A DNA stretch of 64,000 nt, from contig JAXCGZ010019175.1 of NCBI GenBank assembly GCA_037179515.1, positions 23,200 through 87,199 of the forward strand, in the 5' to 3' direction. Shown piece by piece: positions 10,907 through 30,370 of this stretch. The notes under the pieces were generated by a model. It was not told the DNA's origin. It made no database searches and saw only the letters and a program-made list of their open reading frames with translations. The translations under genes were made by a program, and so were the position numbers. Source of the stretch: Halocaridina rubra (taxonomy: Eukaryota; Arthropoda; Malacostraca; Decapoda; Atyidae). Numbering within the stretch: the stretch's first letter is position 1; every line of letters begins with the position of its first letter.

Positions 10907-13028
10907 CTGAAAATAATTTTTTTCACAAATATATTAATACAGCATTGTGTTATCATAAAACATGGACAATAAGCGATAACTTATCATAAAATTGCAAGGA
11001 AATGTTTTGTAAGAAAGTTATTAGTGTTACACTCAAAATGATATGTTGCCATCCAGCTTGAAATTTATTATATTGTTCATATCCTCCACTTACACTGGTT
11101 TACTTATATCTGCATAAATTTTCTTTTGAGTATTTACTAATGTGTCAGCAGTATTACCTTTGACATAATGCAAGAAGCTAATATTGTATATTCCATGACA
11201 AGATTAAAATGATGAGAGTACTGAAATTCTCTCTCTCATTTTTTTTCTAGTCTATTGCAGCATTTTTCAGTGGATAATGAATAGGAAAATCTATATATAA
11301 AAATGTTAACATCTTAAATGCAGAGCCTATCTGAGTGTCATCTGGCTGTGCGCTTCATATATTCATACTACATGACTGACTTAAAATAACAAAGCACTGC
11401 TTGTGCACGAACTGATGTTGGCATTATCTCACATGAACTAGGACTAAAAGACATAATGCATTAGTTTCATCTCTTAGTCACATATCAATTAATATACCAC
11501 ATATATACAACAAAAACTTGAATGTCATCTTATGAATACCATATATACAACACCATTAGAGAAAAATAGATTATGTTTGAGGCACAAAACTAAACTCTTA
11601 TAACTCATCACTATGTCCCTACCATTAGGAGGAAAGGTTAGGCAGTAAAGTCAATGACACACTTGTGAATGCGAAAGGTCCATCACTGAGGCAGTGGTGT
11701 GCAACTGTGATGACATTGTCTCTAATAAAATGTTATAATATAAGCAGGAGGTAAAAGAGGGGAAGGAGGACACTAGAAAACAAATTCTTGAAAGCTTTTT
11801 TGATCTTTTAATGGTTATGATCCTCCACACTGACTAATCTGAACAATATATTACAAATCAAATGGAATGAGGAAAAATAATAAAAGTGAATGTATAATTA
11901 TCAAATAGAAATTCATTAATATTAAATTCAAATGAATTTGAACAGACAGATACAAGAATACTTCATTAACTCCTCATCTGTAAAATATGTACAGCCACGG
12001 GGCAGTGTATCATACCAAGAAAAAATAATTCTTTCAGATAAAATTAAATACCTTCCACAAGACCACCCTCTACTGTGAGACAGTTTCATTAAATGCGAGA
12101 TTATAAAAAAAGGCTCTTCCTAACATCATGGTGCAAGATTTGATGCTTGGCTGGATTATTCACATAGATATGGATGTAACAAGCTCCTCTTATTACAAGA
12201 GACATGTGACGAGGAGTTAGTTAATAAGGCAATATTAAGATTAATATTTATATAGTTAGGTTCATTCTCAATGCAGCATGTGAGGCATCACTGGAGAAAG
12301 TGAGGTAATTTCCTAATTTTAGTTGTCTTTTAAAATTTTTCTTTTTTGTGAGAAGGTAAGTTTCAAAGCTTAGTCACATAAGGCTCTAGAAAAGAAAGTA
12401 AGGAAAGGTCTCCTATATTGGGGTGTTCGACAACTAAGCTCACAAAAGACTGTAGGTGTCATGAATGTCGATAGAAACATTACATCCAGCTCTAGGAACC
12501 AATATTATTAGTGGGGTTGACTGAGAGTCACAAGGATCAAAAGAGCATTGTAAAGCATAAAAAATAGGATTCAAGTAGTATTTCTTGATTGAGAAAGAGT
12601 AAATCGATATACCTAAAAGGTAGACTATATACAGATTTGGAAAAGAGAGCAACTTGAAAAAGAAAAGGATAAGGAACTAACTGTGTGCTTCACAAAGAGG
12701 ACAAAGAAAAGTAACTAAGAGCACAAAGGAAAAATAGCAAGACTTAATGAGTTGATTGACACCACTCTGAGACCACTTTAAAGGTAACATGAAAGATATG
12801 ATACTTTGCAGCAAACCTGTCACCAAGTTTCTTAAAATAGATGGGGTTGTCCACAATGACAAAGCCGAGCAGGAAATGTAAGCTGAACCGGCAAAAATGG
12901 CGCTATGCAAACATCTTTGCCTTTGAAAGTGCAGCCTCTGAGAGAAAACTCCAGGAAAAAAGGTAAAATTCTTATTACTGTTTCCTATCCTAGAGAAAAC
13001 TGAGAGTTCTACGACAGTAAAATACAGT
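10907..13028 (-). other. ANKRD29-like intron, unique part
   Basis: Intron between the exons at 19821-19726 and 10906-10214. This part is AT-rich with no recognisable repeat or gene, and its small ORFs look like chance. Confidence 0.6.
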
Positions 13029-14790
13029 CTCCTCTTTTTTTACGCAAGTTTAGAGACTAAGCTCCCATCTCGTTTCCAAAATCCTGCCAATGCGGCCATG
13101 TGCTTCAGTCTCGCTTTACCCAGCATACTGTGTAGATACAGCACTTTTCTAACTGTTGTTATGGTAAACTTTGTGTTTAATGTGCTTTGTGTGCCATTTT
13201 TACTCATCCATCATGGCCAGTAAACGACCAGCAAAAGATTGTGCAAATGCTCCTGCTCCCAAAAGAGTGAGAAATTCTATAAAATTTAGGAAAAAACTGC
13301 AAGTGTTGGCAAGTTATGATCGTGGTGATATTATAGTGGTCTTAAATCATTCGATGCAACTCAATGAAAGCACGTTGTGTACCATATGTGAGAATGCAGA
13401 AAAAATAAAGAAACGTTCAAAAGCTAGTGTTCCTCTAAGTTTGGTGAAGTCTTCGTATGCAAGATTGGATATTGTGGAGAGAATGGAAAAGATGTGTATG
13501 TGGATGACAATAAAGAACAAACAAAAAACTAGCATGCAGTACAATGTTGTGAAGGAAAAAGTGAGTGAGATATATAAACATTTGAAGTCACAAGTACAAG
13601 GCAGAGTGAAACCCTGGCTCATTTACGAACTTTCAATATAGGTTTGGATATCACAACCACTAAAGGGGAGAGCAAATCAGCTGATTTGGAGGCAGCAAAG
13701 CAATTTCCTAGCGAACTGAAGGCTATCATAGAGGAAAGGGGATATACGGCAAAGGAGATCATTAATATAGACGAAACTACTTTATACTGGAAAAGAATGC
13801 CAAACAGGACCTATATTTCCAAACGTGCTTCAGGATACAAGGCAGCAAAATATCACTTTATTCTGATGCTTGATGCTAATGCTGAGGGTGACCTGAAGCT
13901 GAAGCCTCTAATGATATATCACTCAGATAACCCTCGTGCACTGAAGGGTTATTATAAATAGTTACTTCCGGTCCACTGGTATGCATATAAGAAGGGATGG
14001 ATGACTGCGAGTATTTTTAAAGATTATTTTTTGACTCATCTCTCAAAAGAGTTAGAAGTTTATTGCAAGAGTCAGGATATACCCTTCAAAATTCTTCTCA
14101 TTTTGGATAATCCACCAGCCCATCCTCCATCAATTGCCGATTTGAACCCGAACATAAAAGTTGTGTTTCTGCCGATAAATACAACTTCACTTCTCCAACC
14201 AATGGACCAGGGGGTGGTGAAAATGCTTAAATTGCATTATATTAGGAGTTCCTTTAAAGACCTCAGCAGGAAGATTGACGTCAGCATGGCCAAGATTGAA
14301 AAAGCTGCTGATGCCCCCAATCTTTCATGTGTGGAAATGAAGAAAAATGTTGATAAGGAAGCCCCATGAAAACACTCACTGTGAAGGAATTGGTTAACTT
14401 TTTTAACTGTCTGGAGAATGCCTTGGATATTTTAGATAAAAAAGATCCTAATATAGAGCGTGCAGGTTTGACGTACTGAAGGGTCATACAAGATGTTGCC
14501 TACTGCAATGAACTCTCACAAGAAAAGAGGAGGGTTGCACGGCAGGCAACTCATCATGCCTACTTCTCATAAAAAACAAGTGATTCTAATGACCTTCAAC
14601 CCATTATATCTAAGAAGCATGAGCTCCAATCACAACAAAGGGTCAGCTCTCCCACTTCCCCCTCCTCTTCTCCTCCCTCTCCTACCCCTTAAGTCACCTG
14701 CTCACTGCCACCACGCACGTCCCAGTATGCCTGTTGCCCACCGTATATAGAGTGAGTTAATTTGTTTATCTGTATATCTTATGTATTTTA
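13029..14790 (+). pseudogene. Tigger-like transposase pseudogene 1 (pogo/Tc1-mariner)
   Basis: Plus strand, starting with ATG at 13213 (MASKRPAKDCANAPAPKRVR). The N-terminus resembles the pogo helix-turn-helix and CENP-B-type DNA-binding region (KFRKKLQVLASYDRGDI, NESTLCTICENAEKI). It is followed by a DDE_1 domain: NIDETTLYWKRMPNRTY (first Asp), ILLILDNPPAHP (second) and TTSLLQPMDQGV (third), with 32 residues between the last two. Breaks occur at about 13641, 13961 and 14369, and the usual centre of the CENP-B domain is partly missing. The terminal inverted repeat is only a weak candidate (CAGTCTCC at 13029), so the element ends are approximate. It lies antisense inside the ankyrin gene's last intron. 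Confidence 0.85.
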
Positions 14791-15235
14791 GATTGCTTAT
14801 GTACTTGTATAATGTGCTTAACTGGCATAGTGTGTTTATACACACTTGCAGAAAGTAACCACAACTATTAACATTACTCCTCTTAGAAATATACATTAAA
14901 TTATGGAAAATTTGAATTACATGAGCCTTTTGAGAACTTATCCTCGCATAAAAATGAAGAGTCTGTATATCCATACATAGGGTAAATATCCAAGAGACTG
15001 CCAATTATAAGAAATATTTACCAGTAGAGTTTGTATGAGAGACAGTATTTTTATGATGACATTTTGATTCCTAAAAGTAAAAGATTCATAGGTAAAGTAG
15101 TTTGCTGGAGTGACCCTCACTGGCATCATACTAAATAAAGAAGGATGTGGGAGCCTTACTGAGCTTTTACTCTCTTCAGATTAAAAGATGTTAATTAGTT
15201 CCAGATGTCGATGGTGAATCCCTGGGAAAGTTTGA
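14791..15235 (-). other. Intron spacer
   Basis: AT-rich intron. It may include the degraded right end of the Tigger 1 element, but no clear terminal repeat is visible. Confidence 0.5.
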
Positions 15236-15493
15236 GATCATCAGACTAGAATACATGTGAAATTAAGACTTACAGGATGTCTTTAGGAGACGTGCTAACT
15301 CCATTCTTTAGTGTGATTGCAACTATCATTTTGGACATCGTTTTTGAGAACTAGGCACACAAAAGATCATCAGACTAGAATACATGTGAAATTAATACTT
15401 ACAGGATGTCCTTAGGAGACGTCCCAACTCTATTGTTTAGTGTGATTGCAACTATCATTTTGGACATACTTTTTGAGAACTAGGCACACGAAC
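15236..15493. repeat. Tandem duplication, 2 x 129 bp
   Basis: The segment beginning GATCATCAGACTAGAATACA at 15236 is repeated at 15365 with a few substitutions. Both copies end in GAGAACTAGGCACAC. Confidence 0.92.
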
Positions 15494-19725
<4,232 letters not shown>

Positions 19726-19821
19726 TCTTAGGAGGCCGAGGTGTGGTTTATATGGTAAAAGCTCTTGTACAACATCTACATGTCCTTTGTGAGCTGCTTT
19801 AAATAAAGGTGTTGCACCATC
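19726..19821 (-). CDS. ANKRD29: ANKRD29-like exon: ankyrin repeat 7
   Basis: Exon of 96 bp encoding 32 residues, beginning DGATPLFKAAHKGHVDVVQE and ending HLGLLR. Acceptor CTTTTCAG|GATGG; donor AGA|GTAAGT; phase 0 on both sides. This repeat is one residue shorter than the 33-residue norm. The seventh repeat of vertebrate ANKRD29 is likewise 32 residues and has the same unusual ending pattern (P.LGIL), which is strong evidence for orthology rather than a generic ankyrin protein. Confidence 0.9.
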
Positions 19822-23177
<3,356 letters not shown>

Positions 23178-25975
23178 CAGGGGGTTCTCTTATAATGTCG
23201 TTCCGAGTTACGTCGCTTCACCATTACGTCAGAGGCCAATAACTAATTAATAAATTAACATAAATTAATTTTTCGACCTACCTGCCTGGCAGAGTAATTT
23301 CAAACCATTAGTGCTGAACAGTTTATGAGTGTGGTGGACGAATACACAGCTAGCACCACTGCTATATTCATATTTATCCAGTTAATGGCTTTATATATTT
23401 ATTTGTTTATATATTAGGTTATATTGAAGGATTATATTGAAATTAAAAAACAAACACATAGCTGTAAATAATATTTAATTTGATATACACACAAATTCAC
23501 AACTAGCAGCAAAGTTGTATATGTATTTATCTAGTTAATGGCATTATTTATTTATATGTATATATATTTAGTCATATTGAAGGATTATATTGAAATTAAC
23601 AAAATATACCATACAAATAGCCGTATATACAATTTTATTCAATATAGTTTGTTGAGGGATAGTGTAAGAATACGGTGTCAAGTGGCATTAGAAGAGGAAG
23701 AAAAACCACCGCTCCGCTTATTCCCGCCCGCCGCCACATTGTGCCTGTTGTTTTCGTCTGCTCTCTAGTTGTGTTCTCTCGTTACAGACATTACTAAGTC
23801 TCCCAAGCGTGTTAGTGATAGTTCTGATGGCAGTGCCACTAAGAAAAGAAAAGCAATCAGCATGGAAATTAAAACTGAAGTGGTAAGCTGTGCTGAAAAT
23901 GGAGAATCTTCTACAAACATTGGCTGTAATCATGGATTAGCCTGTACAACCATGGCCATGAACATCAAAGACAAAGATCGCACCCATGACCACATGAAAG
24001 GTTTGACTCCTATGATAGCTACTGTGATCACTAGGCAGCGTAGTCGCCTTATGATCGAGATGGAGAGGTTAATAGTGTTTTTGCTTGAAGACCAAAATCA
24101 ACGGTATATCCCATTAAGCCTTATGCTTATACAGGAAAAGGCTAAAACACTGTTTGAAGCCTTGAAAAGAGAAAAGGGGGAAGGCAGTGCAGGTGAGGAG
24201 ACTGGTCCTAGTAGAGGGTGGCTTGAGTGTTTTAAGGCTTGTACTAATTTGCATAATATAAAAGTGCAAGGTGAATTTGCTAGCAGTTATGAGGAAACAG
24301 CAAAAATATTTCCTATTGCTTTGGCTGAGATGATAAGGGAGGGGGATTACTGTGCCAAACACGTATTCAATGTGGATGAGACTTGCTTATTCTGGAAGTA
24401 TATGCCTAGTCGTACGTACACCGCCAAGGAGAAAAAGACAGAACCAGGCAATAAATTCAGCAAGGAGAGACTGACTTTGCTTTTGGGGGCTAATGCTGCT
24501 GAAGACTGTAAGCTGGTTTATTTGGCAGAAAATCCAAGGGCACTCAATGGCATTTGGAGAGGTCAACTGCCAGTCATCTGGAAGTCAAACAAGAAGGAAT
24601 GATTCAGCAACCATTTTATCCCCTAATCGAAGAAGTAATGTACTTCTAAAGGTCTGCCTTTTAAGGTGTTGCCAATTCTGGACAATGCCCATGGTCATCT
24701 TGCCCATTTGAATAACTTTAATCCTAATGTAAAGGTGGTTTACCTTCCCCCTAATACCACTTCCCTGTTACAGCTAATGGATTAGGGAGCCATTACCTTT
24801 TTCAAGGCATACTACCTCCGAAGAACAATTGCTATGGCTCTCAGGGCAACTGACAAGGGCAAGAACCTGGCTCTCAAGGACTTCTGGAAGTCGTGCAGTA
24901 TTCTTCATGTTGTGAAGAATATTGGTGATGCCTGGGAGGAAGTGATGCAAACCAACTTGAATGGGGTATGGAAGAATGCATGCCCCTATTTTGTGAATGA
25001 CTTCCGAAGGTTTGAGGAGACAGTTGAGGCTGTAACCAAGAACGTTGTTGTCATGACTAAGGAGCTCGAGTTGGAGGTAGAGGCTGAAGATGTAAAAGAG
25101 CTTCCGGAATCTCATGGCGAGAAGTTATCTGCTAAGGACCTCATTCAGCTGGAAAAGCAAATGAATGAAGAGGATAAAGAACTACCAAGCACAGAGCCCA
25201 AGAGCTCCACAACTAAGGATTTGAAAGAAACGTTTGCCCTGGGAGAGGAATTGTTGGCAAAGCTCGAGGCTCAGGACCACAATGTTGCCAGGTACAATAA
25301 GGTCGAGAGAGGGATCAATGATGCCCTGCGGTGTTACAAGGAAATATATGAGGAGAAGAAGAGGGCATTCTTCCAGACTCGCCTTGACCAATTCTTCATG
25401 AAAGTAGAGCCCCCACCAAAAGATCCTGTCCTCTACCTCAGGTGTGTACACTTCCCTGTAATCTATATTTTATTCTTGGTTGTGTATCCATTTGAAGCAT
25501 TATGTTGCCACTGACTTTTTATGTGATCATGTAATGTGTGACGCCTTGGTGCAATAAATTAATAAAATAAAATAAATAAATCTACCACTATAGACTCACC
25601 TGCCCCAGTACCTCCATAATGTTCTTTTGCCTCTCCAGACTCACCTGCCCTAGTCTCCTCAGCACCTGCCTCTCCAGCTTCAACCCCCCAATAAGCCAGT
25701 CTCTCCCTCCCTTGCAATGCCCCTTCAAGTGCACAAGCCAACCATATGAGTAAAGGTAAGCTATAATGCACTGGGCTGTAGTGTAATTTTACTATTGATA
25801 CATTTTTAAGGTAAGCAGTACTATTAAGTTTAGCTTTAGTATTTTTTTTATCATAGATTAAGAACACATATTCTTTTCCAATGTTTTAAATGAATTTAGG
25901 TGTGTTCTGACTTACGTCGAAATCCAACTTAAGTTAGCTGTGAGGAACGGAACCCTGAAGTTAAACGAGGACCCC

Positions 25976-25978
<3 letters not shown>
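23178..25978 (+). mobile_element. Tigger 2, complete element with terminal inverted repeats
   Basis: The left end CAGGGGGTTCTC (23178) and the right end GAGGACCCCCTG (to 25978) are inverted copies, 11 of 12 matching. TA arrays lie immediately outside on both sides. Inside is one transposase pseudogene. Total length is about 2.8 kb, within the usual range for Tigger elements. Confidence 0.88.
23769..25514 (+). pseudogene. Tigger 2 transposase pseudogene
   Basis: Plus strand. Piece 1 (23769-24602) carries the DNA-binding region (SPKRVSDSSDGSATKKRKAI) and the first catalytic Asp in FNVDETCLFWKYMPSRTYTA. A frameshift or deletion follows. Piece 2 (about 24660-24785) has ILDNAHGHLAHL (second Asp) and NTTSLLQLMD, where the expected MDQG reads MD-stop-G. 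Piece 3 (24834-25514) is the long C-terminal region with acidic text. Both a stop at the third catalytic Asp and frameshifts make it inactive. It resembles Tigger 3 at 52-54 kb more than Tigger 1. Confidence 0.85.
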
Positions 25979-27058
<1,080 letters not shown>

Positions 27059-27175
27059 ATGTCTACAGATGTCTACATTGGTGCCGTGATTCAATAACAA
27101 TCGAACAACTGACTGGTGGCCCATCTGTGAAGCAATCCAGAGAGGACTGGCACCATCTAACCTCCTCACATTTGC
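27059..27175 (-). CDS. ANKRD29: ANKRD29-like exon: end of repeat 5 and repeat 6
   Basis: Exon of 117 bp, 39 residues, phase 0. It begins ANVRRL, the tail of repeat 5. Repeat 6 follows: [20 protein letters not shown] and on to NVDICRH. The [10 protein letters not shown] core is identical to the same repeat of vertebrate ANKRD29 as I recall it. Acceptor GTTTGCAG|GCAAAT; donor CAT|GTAAGT. Confidence 0.92.
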
Positions 27176-27222
27176 CTGCAAACAATAAGTAAATGCATAT
27201 GTAACATTTCTGATGCAACCAG

Positions 27223-27336
<114 letters not shown>

Positions 27337-28127
27337 CTAATTTTTACCCCGACCGGGACTTGAACTAAGGGCTTATAATTACTAAGCAAAGGTGCTACCA
27401 ACTACACAACAGAAGGTTATAAGGGAAACAGATCTTACAGCTTTTATCTGCTATACTAGGAATGAATGCATTCTGTCTGAATGCCACTATGTTCATATTA
27501 CAATTTCCCCCAACCTCACTCATGGTTTCGTTTTCGCATTTTGTCGTATAGTGTTTTTCTTACACTATACTTATACTACACGTAGCAAGGTTGGTGATAG
27601 ATAGCCTCTCTTCTTCATAATTAATTTATTTAGAAGCTACAAGGTTCCTCTAATCCTCAACACGCCCTCTGTATGCCGTCCTATGGTGGCTGGTCTCCAA
27701 GTGCGCACTCTGCCCTCTAGTGGCTATAGGCATCTATATGCGATGCCGTATGACAATTCAATTCAACTCCCAATCTCATTCGGGACCAACAATAATCAAA
27801 TAAGCACATTACCATATGTGAAAACATGCATAATTTTTACCCCCGACCGGGACTTGAACCTAGGACTTATAATTACTAAGCCAAGATGCTACCAACAACA
27901 CCACAGAAGGTTAAAAGGGAAACAGACCCTACAGCTTATATTTGCTATACTAGGAATGAACACATTCTATATGAATGCCACTATGTTCATATTACAGTTT
28001 CCCCAAACCTCACTCATGGTTTCGTTTTTGCATTTAATTCAACTATCAATCTCATTCGGGACCAACAATAATCAAATAAGCACATTACCGTATGTGAAAA
28101 CATGAATCACTTTTACCCCAACCGGGA
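27337..28127 (-). repeat. tRNA-derived 275-bp repeat units, minus orientation
   Basis: Heads occur at about 27342, 27836 and 28110 (plus strand reads TTTTTACCCCGACCGGGACT). On the minus strand this is GGTTCAAGTCCCGGTCGGGG, a Pol III B-box-like string. Upstream is an A-box-like TTGGTAGCACCTTGG and a possible anticodon arm with loop GTAATTA, where T33 is followed by AAT (Ile-type). The spacing of the last two heads is about 274 bp. The first interval is longer (about 495 bp) because of an insert of roughly 215 bp at 27540-27755. Confidence 0.8.
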
Positions 28128-28887
<760 letters not shown>

Positions 28888-28946
28888 AATCATTTACAAA
28901 GAAGACCTCTTTTACTTATAATGTGTAGAAGCTATATCTCCCAAAC

Positions 28947-29126
28947 CTTAGCACCAGCTGCAAGAAGAGTCCGGACGACACTGGTGTGTCCATTCTGTGC
29001 AGCGACAAATACAGCCGTGGCTCGATCCTTCATGGCACTGTGGGGGTCAGCACCTCGACGCAGCAGCTCTTGGACCACGTCCCAATGGCCGCATTGGGCT
29101 GCAACTATCAAGGCTGTACCACCATC
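28947..29126 (-). CDS. ANKRD29: ANKRD29-like exon: repeats 4 and 5
   Basis: Exon of 180 bp, 60 residues, phase 0. Repeat 4 begins DGGTALIVAAQCGHWDVVQE and repeat 5 begins DRATAVFVAAQNGHTSVVRT, ending AAGAK. It is the only one of the internal exons that carries two repeat starts, and it joins the next exon as GAK|ANVRR. Acceptor ATCTTGCAG|GATGG. The donor is AAG|GTTTGG, a GT donor with poor match beyond GT. DGGTAL and GAK at these positions also occur in vertebrate ANKRD29. Confidence 0.92.
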
Positions 29127-29814
29127 CTGCAAGATATGCAAGGAGTAAGTAATGGAAGGGAACAATGGCATTACTGCTTTCTTGTGAGAAAAATTATACA
29201 GGGAAATGAAAATTCGTAATATTGTATATGCAATGTCAAAATTCGGACATATCTGTGAGTTGCTCTTAATATATAAATATCGGAATAACGTATATACAAT
29301 TACAAAACTTTGTGTAGTGTCCATTGCTTTTTTAAAACATAAAATTATAAAATAGTATATGCAAAGACAAAACTCCGTGCACTTTAACTGATCTCTAATA
29401 ACGCATACAATTTATTAGCTAGCGTACGCAACGATAAAATATCCTGCAGTTGCCTAGATTTCTTGAACATAAATATCAATAATACAGTTGGCTATATGCA
29501 GAGACAAAGGCTTTGGGCATTTATCTAAATTTCTTATTGAAATTTATGTAAAAAATACATAATACAATATTTATGCGATGCAATCATAGAACGGTAATAA
29601 GGATGCGCTACTTATATTTCCTTTACATCAGATTAGAGGAGACGAATATTAAAACAATAACTCACACTGTCGTCTTAAGGGAAGGATTCAGACTAATAAT
29701 AGAGTCTTTTTCCATAAAGAAAAAAAAACAGTAACTGCATTTTGCGGATCTTCTTTTTCTTCTTAAATATAATCGGGTGTATATTAACAACACTATTACC
29801 CACGAAATTCATTT
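29127..29814 (-). other. Intron spacer
   Basis: AT-rich intron upstream (in gene sense) of the exon at 29126. Nothing recognised. Confidence 0.55.
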
Positions 29815-30130
29815 GTGGTCATCAGAGGACTCCAATTCGCATTACAAGTTACAAATTCATGCTGCTTAAACCATCTGTATCACTACAACAGAGAAAAGTC
29901 TCCATTTCATGGCACAGCCAGTATTAGTAAGAATCTTTCCCATAAACCTTTAATCATCTTGATAAAGTTGTACGAAGAATTAAGTATATACATTTACAAT
30001 CAAAACGTGGTATAAACAGTACCATCAGCCACGGAAATCTTTTTAGGACATCAAGGAACTCGAACTCACTTGGCAAGTAACAATATCATGCTGCCTAAAC
30101 CAACTGTACCACTACAAACTACGACAGACA
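29815..30130 (-). repeat. Two degenerate tRNA-derived SINE-like copies in tandem
   Basis: On the minus strand, the segment around 30060-30125 reads GTGGTACAGTTGGTTTAGGC (A-box-like) followed by GTGAGTTCGAGTTCC (B-box-like). A second, more decayed copy lies at about 29825-29895, with GATACAGATGGTTTAAGC and GCGAATTGGAGTCC. A third trace (CTTAGGACATCATGGAACTC) is at 52060-52085, cut by a TA array. They are distinct from the 275-bp tRNA-like repeat. Confidence 0.6.
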
Positions 30131-30242
30131 AAAGTCTGCATATGGCACAATCAGTATATACAAGATCTCTACCACTGACATGATGTCTTAATAAGATTTT
30201 CGAATATAATAAGAGTAGTTAATATCACTGTTTATTTGTGTG

Positions 30243-30280
30243 TGATTACCTAATTGTGATTACCCAATTGTGTGTGTGTG
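30243..30280 (-). repeat. Extra element A tail repeats plus (TG)n
   Basis: Outside the A2 3' end lies a second pair of the 14-mer tail unit (ATTACCTAATTGTG, then ATTACCCAATTGTG) and a short TG run. It looks like a second tail without a body, or slippage during reverse transcription. Confidence 0.75.
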
Positions 30281-30370
30281 TGATTACCTAATTGTGATTA
30301 CCTAATTGTGTTTACGGGAAAGAGCCCAAAGCTCGTATCTTCCCGTCTCCTGATCGCTTCCATTTTATAC

